A stretch of DNA of 64,000 nt from Shewanella halifaxensis HAW-EB4 (GTDB lineage Bacteria; Pseudomonadota; Gammaproteobacteria; Enterobacterales; Shewanellaceae), in assembly GCF_000019185.1 (NCBI RefSeq), contig NC_010334.1, positions 1,550,001 through 1,614,000 of the forward strand. Reading direction: 5' to 3'. The translations under genes and the position numbers were made by a program. Positions 52,109 to 59,746 of the stretch are shown one piece after another (position 1 is the first letter of the stretch; the number at the start of each line of letters is the position of its first letter). The notes under the pieces are model-generated. The model searched no databases, was not told the origin of the DNA, and was given only the letters and a program-made list of their open reading frames with translations.

Positions 52109-53149
52109 ATGAATTTTTTAACACCAGTCGCAAAAGCCTGTTTGCTGGCATATACCAGCAACATGGCAACGGCTTACGGCGTTGATGATGTGCAACATCA
52201 ATTCAGCGTTACTGGCCCAATGGAAACCAAACTAAAAGCAGCGCTGCTTGAGCAGGTTGAGTTTCTATCACTGATCTCAATGATGGACGTTGACCAGATT
52301 AAAGGCCAAGTGGTTAAAGTCGGTGATTATGGTATTGCCACAGGCCGTAAAAAAGACGGTCGATTCAACACTGTCAACGGCGTCGGTGGTCACAATTACG
52401 AGCTGACTGAAACTGATTCATGTGCATCGGTTAAGTGGTCAACACTGGCAGTATGGGCAAATGCTGGCAGGCAAAACGAGTTTGTAAAGCTGATGAGTCA
52501 AAACGCTACACGTCGTTTTGCGCTGGATTTACTCCGTGTTGGTTTTAATGGTACCTCGGTTGCCGAAAACTCAGATCCTGTTAACAACCCTATGGGCGAA
52601 GACGTTAACAAAGGCTGGCACCAAATCGTTAAAGAAAAAGCCGCAGGCCAAATTGTTACCGACCCAATCTACTTCAATCCTGATGCGGTAACGGCAGATT
52701 TAAAACCCGGTGAATACAAGACGCTTGACGCCATTGTTACCGAACTGAAAAACACGCTTATCCATCCATCACTGCGTAATGATCCTCGCTTAGTCGTGTT
52801 AGTGGGTAGTGACTTAACCGCCACAGCCCAAACCAAGATGATGAACCAAGCTGACAAGCCAAGCGAGAAAGTGGCTGCGCAGCAGATGGATAAATCCATT
52901 GGTGGTTTACGTGCTTATACGCCGCCGTTCTTCCCAGGTAAACGCATCGTCGTGACCTTACTTTCTAATCTGCATATTTACACCCAAGTGGGCACTCGTT
53001 CGCGTAAGTCTGAAAATATTGAAGACCGCAAACAGCATGAAGATAAGTACTGGCGCATGGAAGGCTATGCAGTTGAAGAGTTCGAGGGCTATGCGGCTAT
53101 CGATGAAGCCAATATGAATATTGGCCCTGCACCAGCGCCAGTGGCTTAA
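52109..53149 (+). CDS. Major capsid protein (P2 GpN-like)
   Basis: The 346-residue protein matches the P2 major capsid family: QHQFSVTGPMETKLKAALLE, LSLISMMDVDQIKGQVVKVG, NEFVKLMSQNATRRFALDLL and RSRKSENIEDRKQHEDKYWR. It has the HK97-type fold in known relatives and would be cleaved near its N-terminus by the scaffold protease. AGAGAGAGC precedes the ATG. Confidence 0.92.
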   Translation: MNFLTPVAKACLLAYTSNMATAYGVDDVQHQFSVTGPMETKLKAALLEQVEFLSLISMMDVDQIKGQVVKVGDYGIATGRKKDGRFNTVNGVGGHNYELTETDSCASVKWSTLAVWANAGRQNEFVKLMSQNATRRFALDLLRVGFNGTSVAENSDPVNNPMGEDVNKGWHQIVKEKAAGQIVTDPIYFNPDAVTADLKPGEYKTLDAIVTELKNTLIHPSLRNDPRLVVLVGSDLTATAQTKMMNQADKPSEKVAAQQMDKSIGGLRAYTPPFFPGKRIVVTLLSNLHIYTQVGTRSRKSENIEDRKQHEDKYWRMEGYAVEEFEGYAAIDEANMNIGPAPAPVA

Positions 53150-53158
53150 GTAAACCAA

Positions 53159-53181
53159 TTAGGCACTCAACGAGTGCCTAA
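53159..53181 (+). other. Hairpin after the capsid gene
   Basis: TTAGGCACTC and GAGTGCCTAA form a 10-bp stem with a 3-nt loop 10 bp after the capsid stop. There is no T run, so it is more likely an mRNA-stabilising or partial terminator structure that keeps capsid mRNA abundant. Confidence 0.6.
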
Positions 53182-53229
53182 TCAACCCCTTATTAACTCA
53201 TTACTAGAACGACTAAACAGGATATTGCC

Positions 53230-53790
53230 ATGAGTGCTATAGCCGATTTTAAAAAACGTTGTGACGCTGAAAAAGCCAAGCAAGCACATGATTGTGCCGA
53301 GCATAAAGCCGTGACAGCTAAACCCGCAAATGAAGCGTTAGCGCTACTGGCTTACTTGCTTGGTTGTGAAGAAGAGCAAGCCATCGAAAAAGCCCATGAA
53401 GCAGTTGCCCAAAAAGCTCGCTTTGTAGATATGCAAATTCACGTTGACCCTGCAACTGGTGATGACAAGTCGGTTACTGCAGAAGTGACTACCGATGAAG
53501 ATGGCCGTATTTCACAGGTCATAGCCACTGACATTCAAACCGAATTAGAGCACAGCGCCGACACTGTCGCCGATGCCGCCCACACAGTGGAACAAGCCGC
53601 TGGAAAAGTCGAAACCGCTGCCAATGACGTAAGCGAAGCATCTAGTGATCTGGCCTACAACGCAGAAACCATTAGTGAAGCTGCTAGTGACATTAAAGAG
53701 GCGGCAAGCGAAATAAAAAAGCCGTCGGCGGAGCTAGCATCCTCGCCTGGCGAGAAAGACGCCAAAGCCAAAAGCAGCTCGAAAAAGTAG
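53230..53790 (+). CDS. Coiled-coil phage head-region protein
   Basis: A 186-residue protein with an N-terminal ~105-residue domain (KPANEALALLAYLLGCEEEQ, MQIHVDPATGDDKSVTAEVT) and a long Ala/Glu-rich heptad-repeat region (~105-165, SADTVADAAHTVEQAAGKVE). The frame ends with a Lys/Ser-rich tail and TAG. It occupies the place between capsid and terminase small subunit, where P2 has no extra gene. Inside its end is a -1 frameshift candidate (A-AAA-AAG, 53715-53721) that would join it to the terminase frame. Function unknown; scaffold or capsid decoration are options. Confidence 0.65.
   Translation: MSAIADFKKRCDAEKAKQAHDCAEHKAVTAKPANEALALLAYLLGCEEEQAIEKAHEAVAQKARFVDMQIHVDPATGDDKSVTAEVTTDEDGRISQVIATDIQTELEHSADTVADAAHTVEQAAGKVETAANDVSEASSDLAYNAETISEAASDIKEAASEIKKPSAELASSPGEKDAKAKSSSKK
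53697..53754 (+). promoter_or_regulatory. Candidate programmed -1 frameshift signal
   Basis: The zero-frame heptamer A-AAA-AAG at 53715-53721 is the dnaX-type slippery site. AGAGG, an SD-like element, begins at 53697, ~14 nt upstream. GGCGG (53727-53731) pairs with TCGCC (53743-53747) 5 nt downstream, with a further CTCGC/GCGAG stem at 53742-53754. Slipping moves translation into the frame of the terminase small subunit. Confidence 0.55.
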
Positions 53791-54503
53791 GTCTGACAGG
53801 TGACGCGCAATATGCGCCAAGCCTGCACTTGCAACTTATCGAACTTGAGGACGACTTAAAACGCCTCAAGGGCTTGGTAAGGCGGGCAGACAAAGTTGCC
53901 CATAAACGTGACGTGTTACTGCCTAAGTGGTTACCCATTGTCACCGAGTACTTAGAAACAGTAGCAACGCTACAAAGCGTCAAGGAGAACGACAAAAATG
54001 CTATTTCTGACAATCCTATTTTTGCTTATTGCGTGGTTTGGCTATTCGACGTTGACGATCTCGGCCAAGGCATTGAACTCGGCCTCAAAGCCATTGAGCT
54101 TAACCAACCTATGGTGCGCACTATTCGCCGCCAATGGGCAGGGTTTATTAGCGATGCTGTATTCGACTGGTGTGAGATTCAAGCAGATAACGGCCACAGC
54201 ATTGAGCCGTATTTCAGCCAGGTGTTTAAGCATGTTGCGAATAGTTGGAAATTACCGGAAGTGGTTACCGCCAAGTATTACAAATTCGCTGGTTTGGCGT
54301 TACTGCGCACAACGAACGGCGAGGTTAAGCCAACGCAAGTGGGCGACATTGACCGCTTACAGCAAGCAGATGCGTTATTGGAAAAAGCCGCCAGCCTGCA
54401 TAAGCATGCCCAGGTAAAAACCATACGCAACAAGATTGAAATGAGAATACGTGCACTTGAAGCCTATGGCTCACAAGAGAGCGGTTCGCAAGAGCCTAGT
54501 TAA
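53721..54503 (+). CDS. Terminase small subunit/endonuclease (P2 GpM-like)
   Basis: The C-terminal ~225 residues match P2 GpM: NPIFAYCVVWLFDVDDLGQG, MVRTIRRQWAGFISDAVFDW and TAKYYKFAGLALLRTTNGEV. The frame is open and coding-like well upstream of its first start codon (TTG 53829, no SD): it reads AVGGASILAWRERRQSQKQL from 53721, like the basic GpM N-terminus. Without a start codon, the full-length protein (about 260 residues, the P2 GpM size) could only arise by -1 frameshift from the coiled-coil gene or by a non-canonical start such as ATC 53739. GpM pairs with the large subunit to cut at cos sites. Confidence 0.75.
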   Translation, partial: AVGGASILAWRERRQSQKQLEKVGLTGDAQYAPSLHLQLIELEDDLKRLKGLVRRADKVAHKRDVLLPKWLPIVTEYLETVATLQSVKENDKNAISDNPIFAYCVVWLFDVDDLGQGIELGLKAIELNQPMVRTIRRQWAGFISDAVFDWCEIQADNGHSIEPYFSQVFKHVANSWKLPEVVTAKYYKFAGLALLRTTNGEVKPTQVGDIDRLQQADALLEKAASLHKHAQVKTIRNKIEMRIRALEAYGSQESGSQEPS

Positions 54504-54624
54504 AAGTGCAAAGGACCGACTCCCAACCCTCCAGTGCGCTAGCCGAGTGTTTAACGGGTGACTGTTAATAACCACGTCGACGCTAACCGCACTGAACCTA
54601 ATTAAACGCGAATGAGAACATGCT

Positions 54625-55074
54625 ATGAGTAGTTTTGGATTTGAGGCAGCAGCACAAGCAAGCATCGATATCGACAAAGCTAGCGGCTGGCCTGCGTTGT
54701 CAACGGGCGAGTTTCGCCGCCATCGCCGCATACCTGAAACCTTTGAAGAGCAAGCCATTGCTGACTCTCTCAATCGCAGCGTTGCCGAAGTGCAACAACA
54801 AATACTGAATTACACAGAAAACACGGATGTGCCATTCGCCTTAGACGCCAGTCTAGTTCCTGATTTCAGTGAGCAGCAGGTCAGCATTTACCGCGCGGCA
54901 GTCTATGCCCGTTCCCATGCCGACTTGCTGGGCTATTTTTCTGCCGTCGACCAAAAAGAAGCGGGCAACAATAAAGCCCAAGATGAAGACCAGCAAAATG
55001 CCTTGCTTGGCCAATCTAACCGCAGCGTGCGCTTATTGTTAGGCCTTGGCCGTGCGGGAGTGCATTCGCTATGA
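54625..55074 (+). CDS. Head completion/stabilisation protein (P2 GpL-like)
   Basis: The 149-residue protein matches P2 GpL, which stabilises DNA-filled heads: GWPALSTGEFRRHRRIPETF, EEQAIADSLNRSVAEVQQQI and YRAAVYARSHADLLGYFSAV, then a C-terminal RSVRLLLGLGRAGVHSL. It overlaps the next gene by 4 bp. Confidence 0.88.
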   Translation: MSSFGFEAAAQASIDIDKASGWPALSTGEFRRHRRIPETFEEQAIADSLNRSVAEVQQQILNYTENTDVPFALDASLVPDFSEQQVSIYRAAVYARSHADLLGYFSAVDQKEAGNNKAQDEDQQNALLGQSNRSVRLLLGLGRAGVHSL

Positions 55075-55571
55075 GCCAAGCCAATACCCAATATCAGACT
55101 AAAACCCAACTGCAGCAATTATGCGAGTTCTTACTTACCAGTTTGCAGCCGGTGATCAAGGCCAACAACATCGATGCCTGGCAAGAACGCGGTACCCTGA
55201 TTTTAAGCGGTGAAGATAAAGGCATTGACGGTTACCAAGTGGCCAAGTGGAAGTACAACGCTGTTATTGCATTCGAGCAGTTTCCGCACCGCCGCATTAA
55301 CTCATACAACCTGCTTGCCATAGTATCGGCTTACCTCATTGACAGCGAATGGCCACGCGATGTTTACGGCTTAGATGATCCAGAAATCGACATCGATGTA
55401 GTGAGCAAAGACAACGCCACGATATTAATCGAACTGCAGCTGATGGATGACATAGAGCTTATTCCCGACGACAACGGCCCTGTGCAATTTAACGGTGGGC
55501 GCTATCGGGTATCGCTAGTGCCTATCAATATTGCCGAAAGCGTTGATCTGCAGCAAAGGGGGGATGAATGA
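55071..55571 (+). CDS. Tail completion protein (P2 GpR-like)
   Basis: The 166-residue protein matches P2 GpR: QLCEFLLTSLQPVIKANNID, WKYNAVIAFEQFPHRRINSY, LLAIVSAYLIDSEWPRDVYG and VVSKDNATILIELQLMDDIE. GpR helps finish tails and join them to heads. It is embedded between gpL-like and gpS-like genes with 4-bp overlaps on both sides. Confidence 0.85.
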   Translation: MSQANTQYQTKTQLQQLCEFLLTSLQPVIKANNIDAWQERGTLILSGEDKGIDGYQVAKWKYNAVIAFEQFPHRRINSYNLLAIVSAYLIDSEWPRDVYGLDDPEIDIDVVSKDNATILIELQLMDDIELIPDDNGPVQFNGGRYRVSLVPINIAESVDLQQRGDE

Positions 55572-56221
55572 GCCTCGTCATTACGCCAAATAAAAAGCAG
55601 GCGCTGAGCCTTAAGCAACAGTTGTTGTTGATATCTCTGCCAGAAAAAAAGCGAAATCTTATATTGGGGACGTTAGGCAGGTATGAGCGAAAGCTTGCTA
55701 GAGAACGGATCCGCAAGCAAGAAGATATTGATGGGAAGAGCTTTGCTCCCCGCAAAAAAAATAGCGAATCTAAGTCATTAAAACGGCTTGCTAAAGGATT
55801 AAAGCCATACGTCACGGGTGGCAACCGACTGGAGCTTAAACACAAAAACAAATTAACCGGCCGAATTGCTGCTTTTCATCAAGAGGGCGCCACCGAAAAA
55901 ATGGGTGCAGCCAGAATGAAGCGCATCCATGGCAAACCTGATTACGATGCACCAATTACCAGAGGGCAGGCCAAGGCGTTAGTAAAGTTAGGCGCTAAGG
56001 CCAGAAAATCCAAAGGCAAAGGTTATCGCAAGGCGACCATTAAAGAATTGGTAGCAAGTATGACTGTCGGTCAGGCAGAAATGGCGCTCGAAGCATTAAG
56101 AAATAAGAAGCCCAAGCAAAATTGGTCTATTCCAGTAAAAGCAAGGTCATTCTTAGGCGATAGCACTGAAAACGTACAGCGCCAATTAGCCATCATCATA
56201 GATAAAGTTAATCAAAGATAA
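55568..56221 (+). CDS. Virion morphogenesis/tail completion protein (P2 GpS-like)
   Basis: The 217-residue basic protein matches the phage virion morphogenesis family (P2 GpS): RNLILGTLGRYERKLARERI, RKQEDIDGKSFAPRKKNSES and GRIAAFHQEGATEKMGAARM. It helps tail completion. It is longer than P2 GpS, with an added C-terminal basic helix region that includes MTVGQAEMALEALRNKKPKQ. Confidence 0.85.
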   Translation: MSLVITPNKKQALSLKQQLLLISLPEKKRNLILGTLGRYERKLARERIRKQEDIDGKSFAPRKKNSESKSLKRLAKGLKPYVTGGNRLELKHKNKLTGRIAAFHQEGATEKMGAARMKRIHGKPDYDAPITRGQAKALVKLGAKARKSKGKGYRKATIKELVASMTVGQAEMALEALRNKKPKQNWSIPVKARSFLGDSTENVQRQLAIIIDKVNQR

Positions 56222-56234
56222 AGAGGAATACCCC

Positions 56235-57353
56235 ATGTCACTAGGTAAAGTACAAGTCAACAATTTGAATTTGGGACAAGGTGACGTTAACGCCATCGAA
56301 TGCCATTTTCTCTTTGTTGGTCGCTCAGGTCATGTTGATGAAGAAAGCCAGCTGTTTAGCGTTGGTGCACAAACGGATCTTGAAACCGTTCTTGCTGATA
56401 GTCCATTGCGCGCCCAAGTGATCGCCGCGCAGTTAAACGCTGGCCAAAACTGGACAGCAGCCGTTTATCCACTTGCCGTTGACGAAGACGTATTTGCTGC
56501 CATTGACCGCGCCAACGAAGTGCAAAGCTTTGAAACCGTGGTGTTCTGTGACCCAAGCAAAACCGCAAAAGAGATCAGCGACAAACACGATTACCTATTT
56601 GGCTTGCAAGCCAAGCTAGGCCGTTTTGTATCGGGCATTGTTGCGCTAGCGGGTATCGATGCAGCTAGCCAAACGTGGTCCGAATTTGAAGCCGCCAGCG
56701 TGGCGTTAGTCACAGGCCTTGCCAATCACTTAGTAATTCCAGTGCCGCAGCTGCATGGCAATAACGCGGGTGTACTCGCTGGCCGCTTATGTAATGCCGC
56801 CGTGAGTATTGCCGACAGCCCAATGCGTGTGGCAACGGGTAGCGTAATGGGCTTAGGTACGCTTGGGAGTGAGTCACCAGTGGATAGCAGCGCCGAGCCA
56901 CTGCAACTTGCCACGTTAGAAACCTTAGCCAATGCGCGCTTAAGTGTGCCGCAGTGGTACCCAGACTTTGAGGGCATTTATTGGGGCGATGGCTCAACCC
57001 TTGACGCTGCAGGCGGTGACTATCAATACATTGAGCAACTTCGTGTAGTGCACAAAGCCAGTCGCGAAGTGCGTATTTTAGCGATTCGCCGCATTGCTGA
57101 TCGGGTACTTAACTCCACACCTAACAGCATCGAAATGAACAAGGCTTACTTTACCAAGCCACTGCGCATCATGAGTAAGAGCTACACCATTTTAGGCATT
57201 CAGTTCCCAGGTGATATTCAACCGCCAAAAGATGGCGATATTACTATCGAGTGGCCAACGAACAAGAGTGTGGTGATCTACATGGTCGTGCGCCCTTACA
57301 ACAGCCCAAAAGAGATCACCGTCAACATCATGCTTGATCTAAGCAACCTTTAA
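56235..57353 (+). CDS. DUF2586-family tail sheath protein
   Basis: The 372-residue protein belongs to DUF2586, the likely contractile-tail sheath of K139/kappa-type phages: GKVQVNNLNLGQGDVNAIEC, QTDLETVLADSPLRAQVIAA and IYWGDGSTLDAAGGDYQYIE, with RIADRVLNSTPNSIEMNKAY near the C-terminus, which resembles sheath C-terminal domains. It stands where P2 has FI (sheath). Contraction would drive DNA injection. AGAGGAAT precedes the ATG. Confidence 0.85.
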   Translation: MSLGKVQVNNLNLGQGDVNAIECHFLFVGRSGHVDEESQLFSVGAQTDLETVLADSPLRAQVIAAQLNAGQNWTAAVYPLAVDEDVFAAIDRANEVQSFETVVFCDPSKTAKEISDKHDYLFGLQAKLGRFVSGIVALAGIDAASQTWSEFEAASVALVTGLANHLVIPVPQLHGNNAGVLAGRLCNAAVSIADSPMRVATGSVMGLGTLGSESPVDSSAEPLQLATLETLANARLSVPQWYPDFEGIYWGDGSTLDAAGGDYQYIEQLRVVHKASREVRILAIRRIADRVLNSTPNSIEMNKAYFTKPLRIMSKSYTILGIQFPGDIQPPKDGDITIEWPTNKSVVIYMVVRPYNSPKEITVNIMLDLSNL

Positions 57354-57377
57354 TAACCAGAGCAGCAGGAGAAAGAC

Positions 57378-57827
57378 ATGCGTTTATCTGGAATGAATTT
57401 TAACGTCAACTTAGGCGACACCATGATCCAAGTTGACACGGCAAGCCTTGCCATTACCGACAATAGCGGCGTAAGCCAAACCAGCGGTGTACCCGATGGC
57501 TATGTCGATGGTGACGTGTCGGCCAGTGGTGAACTATCGGTAAATGCTAGCAACTTTAAGTTGATATCGAACGCTGCTAAAAGTGCGGGTTCGTGGCGTG
57601 GTATGAAGCCATTCGACATTATGTTCTATGCCAAAACGGCAAAAGACGAGACAAAAGTCGAAGCCTTTGGATGCCGTATCAAGCTCAGCGATATCTTGGA
57701 TATCGACAAAAAAGGTGGTCAAGCATCCTTGTTTAAAATCCCATTTGATGTCACCGACCCTGATTTTGTGCACATCGATGGCGTGCCGTATTTGCGCCCA
57801 GATGAAATCGAAAACATTAACCAATAG
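57378..57827 (+). CDS. DUF2597-family tail tube protein
   Basis: The 149-residue protein belongs to DUF2597: LSGMNFNVNLGDTMIQVDTA, SGVPDGYVDGDVSASGELSV and VEAFGCRIKLSDILDIDKKG. Its position after the sheath corresponds to P2 FII (tube), so it probably forms the inner tail tube. AGCAGGAG gives a strong ribosome-binding site, fitting a protein needed in many copies. Confidence 0.83.
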   Translation: MRLSGMNFNVNLGDTMIQVDTASLAITDNSGVSQTSGVPDGYVDGDVSASGELSVNASNFKLISNAAKSAGSWRGMKPFDIMFYAKTAKDETKVEAFGCRIKLSDILDIDKKGGQASLFKIPFDVTDPDFVHIDGVPYLRPDEIENINQ

Positions 57828-57840
57828 GCAGTGAATTAGC

Positions 57841-58047
57841 ATGGACGAAGGCGACGAGTCAGTAAGAGTGCAAGCGCGAGCCCTAAACCAATACTTAGCA
57901 GGCCGCGCCACGAAGCTTCTCGTAGCAAAAGCCAGTGCTAGCTATTGTGCCCGGTGTGGCGAGGATATTCCCGAGCCACGCCGCCAAGCGGTAAAAGGTG
58001 TGCAGTTGTGTATTGACTGCCAAACGTTAAGTGAGCGAAAGCAATGA
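57841..58047 (+). CDS. TraR/DksA-type zinc-finger protein
   Basis: A 68-residue protein with a C4 zinc finger of the DksA/TraR type: SYCARCGEDIPEPRRQAVKG followed by VQLCIDCQTLSERKQ. Relatives occur widely in P2-like phages. TraR-like proteins can bind RNA polymerase in the secondary channel like ppGpp/DksA. It overlaps the endolysin gene by 4 bp. Confidence 0.85.
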   Translation: MDEGDESVRVQARALNQYLAGRATKLLVAKASASYCARCGEDIPEPRRQAVKGVQLCIDCQTLSERKQ

Positions 58048-58592
58048 ACAACTTAAAAAACAGATTGATTGAAGAGTTGATCGACCGCGAGGGCGGGTAC
58101 GTTAACGACCCAACAGATCGCGGTGGTGAAACCATGTATGGCATCACATTAAGTGTTGCTCGTGAAAATGGTTATCAGGGGGCAATGCGCGACTTGCCTT
58201 ATGAGTTAGCGTTCAAGATTTATCAAGGCCGCTACTGGACACGCTTAAAGCTTGATGACATTTGCCGCATTAGCGAAACACTTACCGAGCAGTTGTTTGA
58301 TTTTGGGGTTAACTCAGGCGTGAACCGCGCAGGCAAGTGTTTGCAGCAAGTGCTTAACGTACTGAATAACCGCCAAACACTTTACCCCGACTTAGTGGCC
58401 GATGGCATTGTCGGTAGTCGTTCGTTATACGCGCTAAATAAGTATGTAGAGCATCGTAAGCAAAACGGCTTAAAGGTATTGATTGAAGCAGTGCGTGGTA
58501 TGCGAATTAGTTTTTGTATCAACATTGCAGTGAAAGACGAAAGCCAAGAGAAATATCAGTTTGGCTGGCTGCAACGTGTAGTGCATTTATAG
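58044..58592 (+). CDS. GH108 endolysin (N-acetylmuramidase)
   Basis: The 182-residue protein matches glycoside hydrolase family 108: LIDREGGYVNDPTDRGGETM with catalytic Glu in REGGYVND, then YGITLSVARENGYQGAMRDL, PYELAFKIYQGRYWTRLKLD and a C-terminal peptidoglycan-binding-like region (QQVLNVLNNRQTLYPDLVAD). No signal peptide, so export depends on a holin, which is encoded next. It would cleave the cell wall at lysis. Confidence 0.9.
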   Translation: MNNLKNRLIEELIDREGGYVNDPTDRGGETMYGITLSVARENGYQGAMRDLPYELAFKIYQGRYWTRLKLDDICRISETLTEQLFDFGVNSGVNRAGKCLQQVLNVLNNRQTLYPDLVADGIVGSRSLYALNKYVEHRKQNGLKVLIEAVRGMRISFCINIAVKDESQEKYQFGWLQRVVHL

Positions 58593-58601
58593 GAGCTAAT
58601 C

Positions 58602-58991
58602 ATGAGCTGGTTTTCAACAATCTTAGGTACCAACCCAATTGAAGCCATTGGGAAAGCGGGTGATGCGCTGTTTACCTCTGACGAAGAGCGCAAGCAGTTA
58701 GATAACGACCTCACCGAAATTAAACAAAAGCCGATGTTGATGCAGGCATTGGCTAACACTATGGCCGCGCAACATCGCTCAGTATTTGTTGCAGGAGCAA
58801 GACCATTTTTAATGTGGGTGTGTGGCTTTGGCTTTTTATTCGCATTTTTAATTAACCCTATTTTGCAATGGATTTGGCCTGATGCCGGCACACCAGAGTT
58901 GCCGCTAGAGGTAATGATGGAGTTAACCCTCGCCATGCTAGGTCTTGCAGGCCTACGCACGGTCGAAAAGATTAAGGGAGTAGCGAAGTGA
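58602..58991 (+). CDS. Holin (three-TM family)
   Basis: A 129-residue protein with an amphipathic N-terminus (GTNPIEAIGKAGDALFTSDE) and membrane segments at ~68-92 and ~100-120, matching the 3TM holin superfamily (QHRSVFVAGARPFLMWVCGF, LEVMMELTLAMLGLAGLRTV). It would open the inner membrane for the endolysin encoded 9 bp upstream. ATAGGAG precedes the ATG. Confidence 0.82.
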   Translation: MSWFSTILGTNPIEAIGKAGDALFTSDEERKQLDNDLTEIKQKPMLMQALANTMAAQHRSVFVAGARPFLMWVCGFGFLFAFLINPILQWIWPDAGTPELPLEVMMELTLAMLGLAGLRTVEKIKGVAK

Positions 58992-59254
58992 ATGACAGCC
59001 TAGATTGGATCCGTGTGTTCTTAGCGATTTGCGGCATTGTGCTCACAATCTTAGTGCCGCTGTTAGCCAGCATATTTAACAGCCAAAAGAATACCGCCAA
59101 AGAGCTAAGCGACCATAAAACCCATGTGGCCGAAAACTATGCCACCAAAGATGACGTAAAAGATTTGGGCGACCGTATCGAGCGCCAAATGAAAGACGGT
59201 TTCACTAACTTAAAAGACTTTTTTAATAACAGAAAAAACAAGGATTCAGCATGA
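58988..59254 (+). CDS. Small membrane-anchored coiled-coil protein of the lysis cluster
   Basis: An 88-residue protein with one membrane segment (~8-28, FLAICGIVLTILVPLLASIF) and a charged coiled-coil-like C-terminus with a KDDVKDLGDRIERQMKDGF stretch. The GTG start overlaps the holin stop by 4 bp. Its topology suggests an inner-membrane spanin or antiholin-like partner, but no family assignment is certain. Confidence 0.6.
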   Translation: MNDSLDWIRVFLAICGIVLTILVPLLASIFNSQKNTAKELSDHKTHVAENYATKDDVKDLGDRIERQMKDGFTNLKDFFNNRKNKDSA

Positions 59255-59514
59255 AAAAGCCAATCGTATTAACCATCGCAGGCAGTGACATTAGCTTTAC
59301 CGTGACCACAGACGACTATAACGCTTATCTGAATGAAATTATGCCAGATAACAAAGTCGCGCCAGCCCATAACTTGGTGATGCGTACCGTCGACACTGAC
59401 CACAAAGAGCAGCTGCGTGGCGTTCTGGATAACTCGCCAGGTGCATCGATGCAAATTGCGGGTTTACTCACTCAGCAGTTTGCACCAGCGATTGAAATTG
59501 CCGTAAAAAAATAA
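59251..59514 (+). CDS. Tail assembly chaperone (P2 GpE-like), short product
   Basis: The 87-residue protein matches putative phage tail assembly chaperones: PIVLTIAGSDISFTVTTDDY, NAYLNEIMPDNKVAPAHNLV and NSPGASMQIAGLLTQQFAPA. It ends VKK-TAA at a slippery A-AAA-AAA, so a fraction of ribosomes should continue into the -1 frame. In P2 and lambda such paired products guide tape-measure protein during tail assembly. The tape measure gene follows 230 bp downstream, as expected. Confidence 0.83.
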   Translation: MKKPIVLTIAGSDISFTVTTDDYNAYLNEIMPDNKVAPAHNLVMRTVDTDHKEQLRGVLDNSPGASMQIAGLLTQQFAPAIEIAVKK

Positions 59515-59702
59515 ATGCGCTGGTTGACGCCATAGGCAACAACCAGCTTGAGCAATTGCTCATTGTGCGGCGGCATTTGCTACCGCACGAAGATGACAGC
59601 GAAATCAGTATTGCCCGCGCGGCTTGGTTGTTAACTCGTCAGCGCGAAGATTTAGAAGCCATCGTCACCAACGCCGTTTGCAAGGCGTTCGGTGGTAAGT
59701 AG
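59505..59702 (+). CDS. -1 frameshift extension of the tail assembly chaperone
   Basis: The heptamer A-AAA-AAA (59505-59511) directly precedes the zero-frame TAA. The -1 frame then runs INALVDAIGNNQLEQLLIVR, RHLLPHEDDSEISIARAAWL and LTRQREDLEAIVTNAVCKAF to TAG 59700-59702, adding 63 residues to make a ~150-residue long form. This frame has no start codon or ribosome-binding site of its own, as in P2 E'. It fills the gap between chaperone and tape measure. Confidence 0.8.
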   Translation, partial: KKINALVDAIGNNQLEQLLIVRRHLLPHEDDSEISIARAAWLLTRQREDLEAIVTNAVCKAFGGK

Positions 59703-59746
59703 AAATAGAGAGAAAGAGCCATCAGCGGTTCTTTAAAAGAGGCAGC

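Noticed and set aside
53829..54503. TTG 53829 as the simple start of the terminase small subunit
   Set aside because: Kept only as the fallback. It has no ribosome-binding site, and about 43 GpM-like codons upstream would be unexplained.
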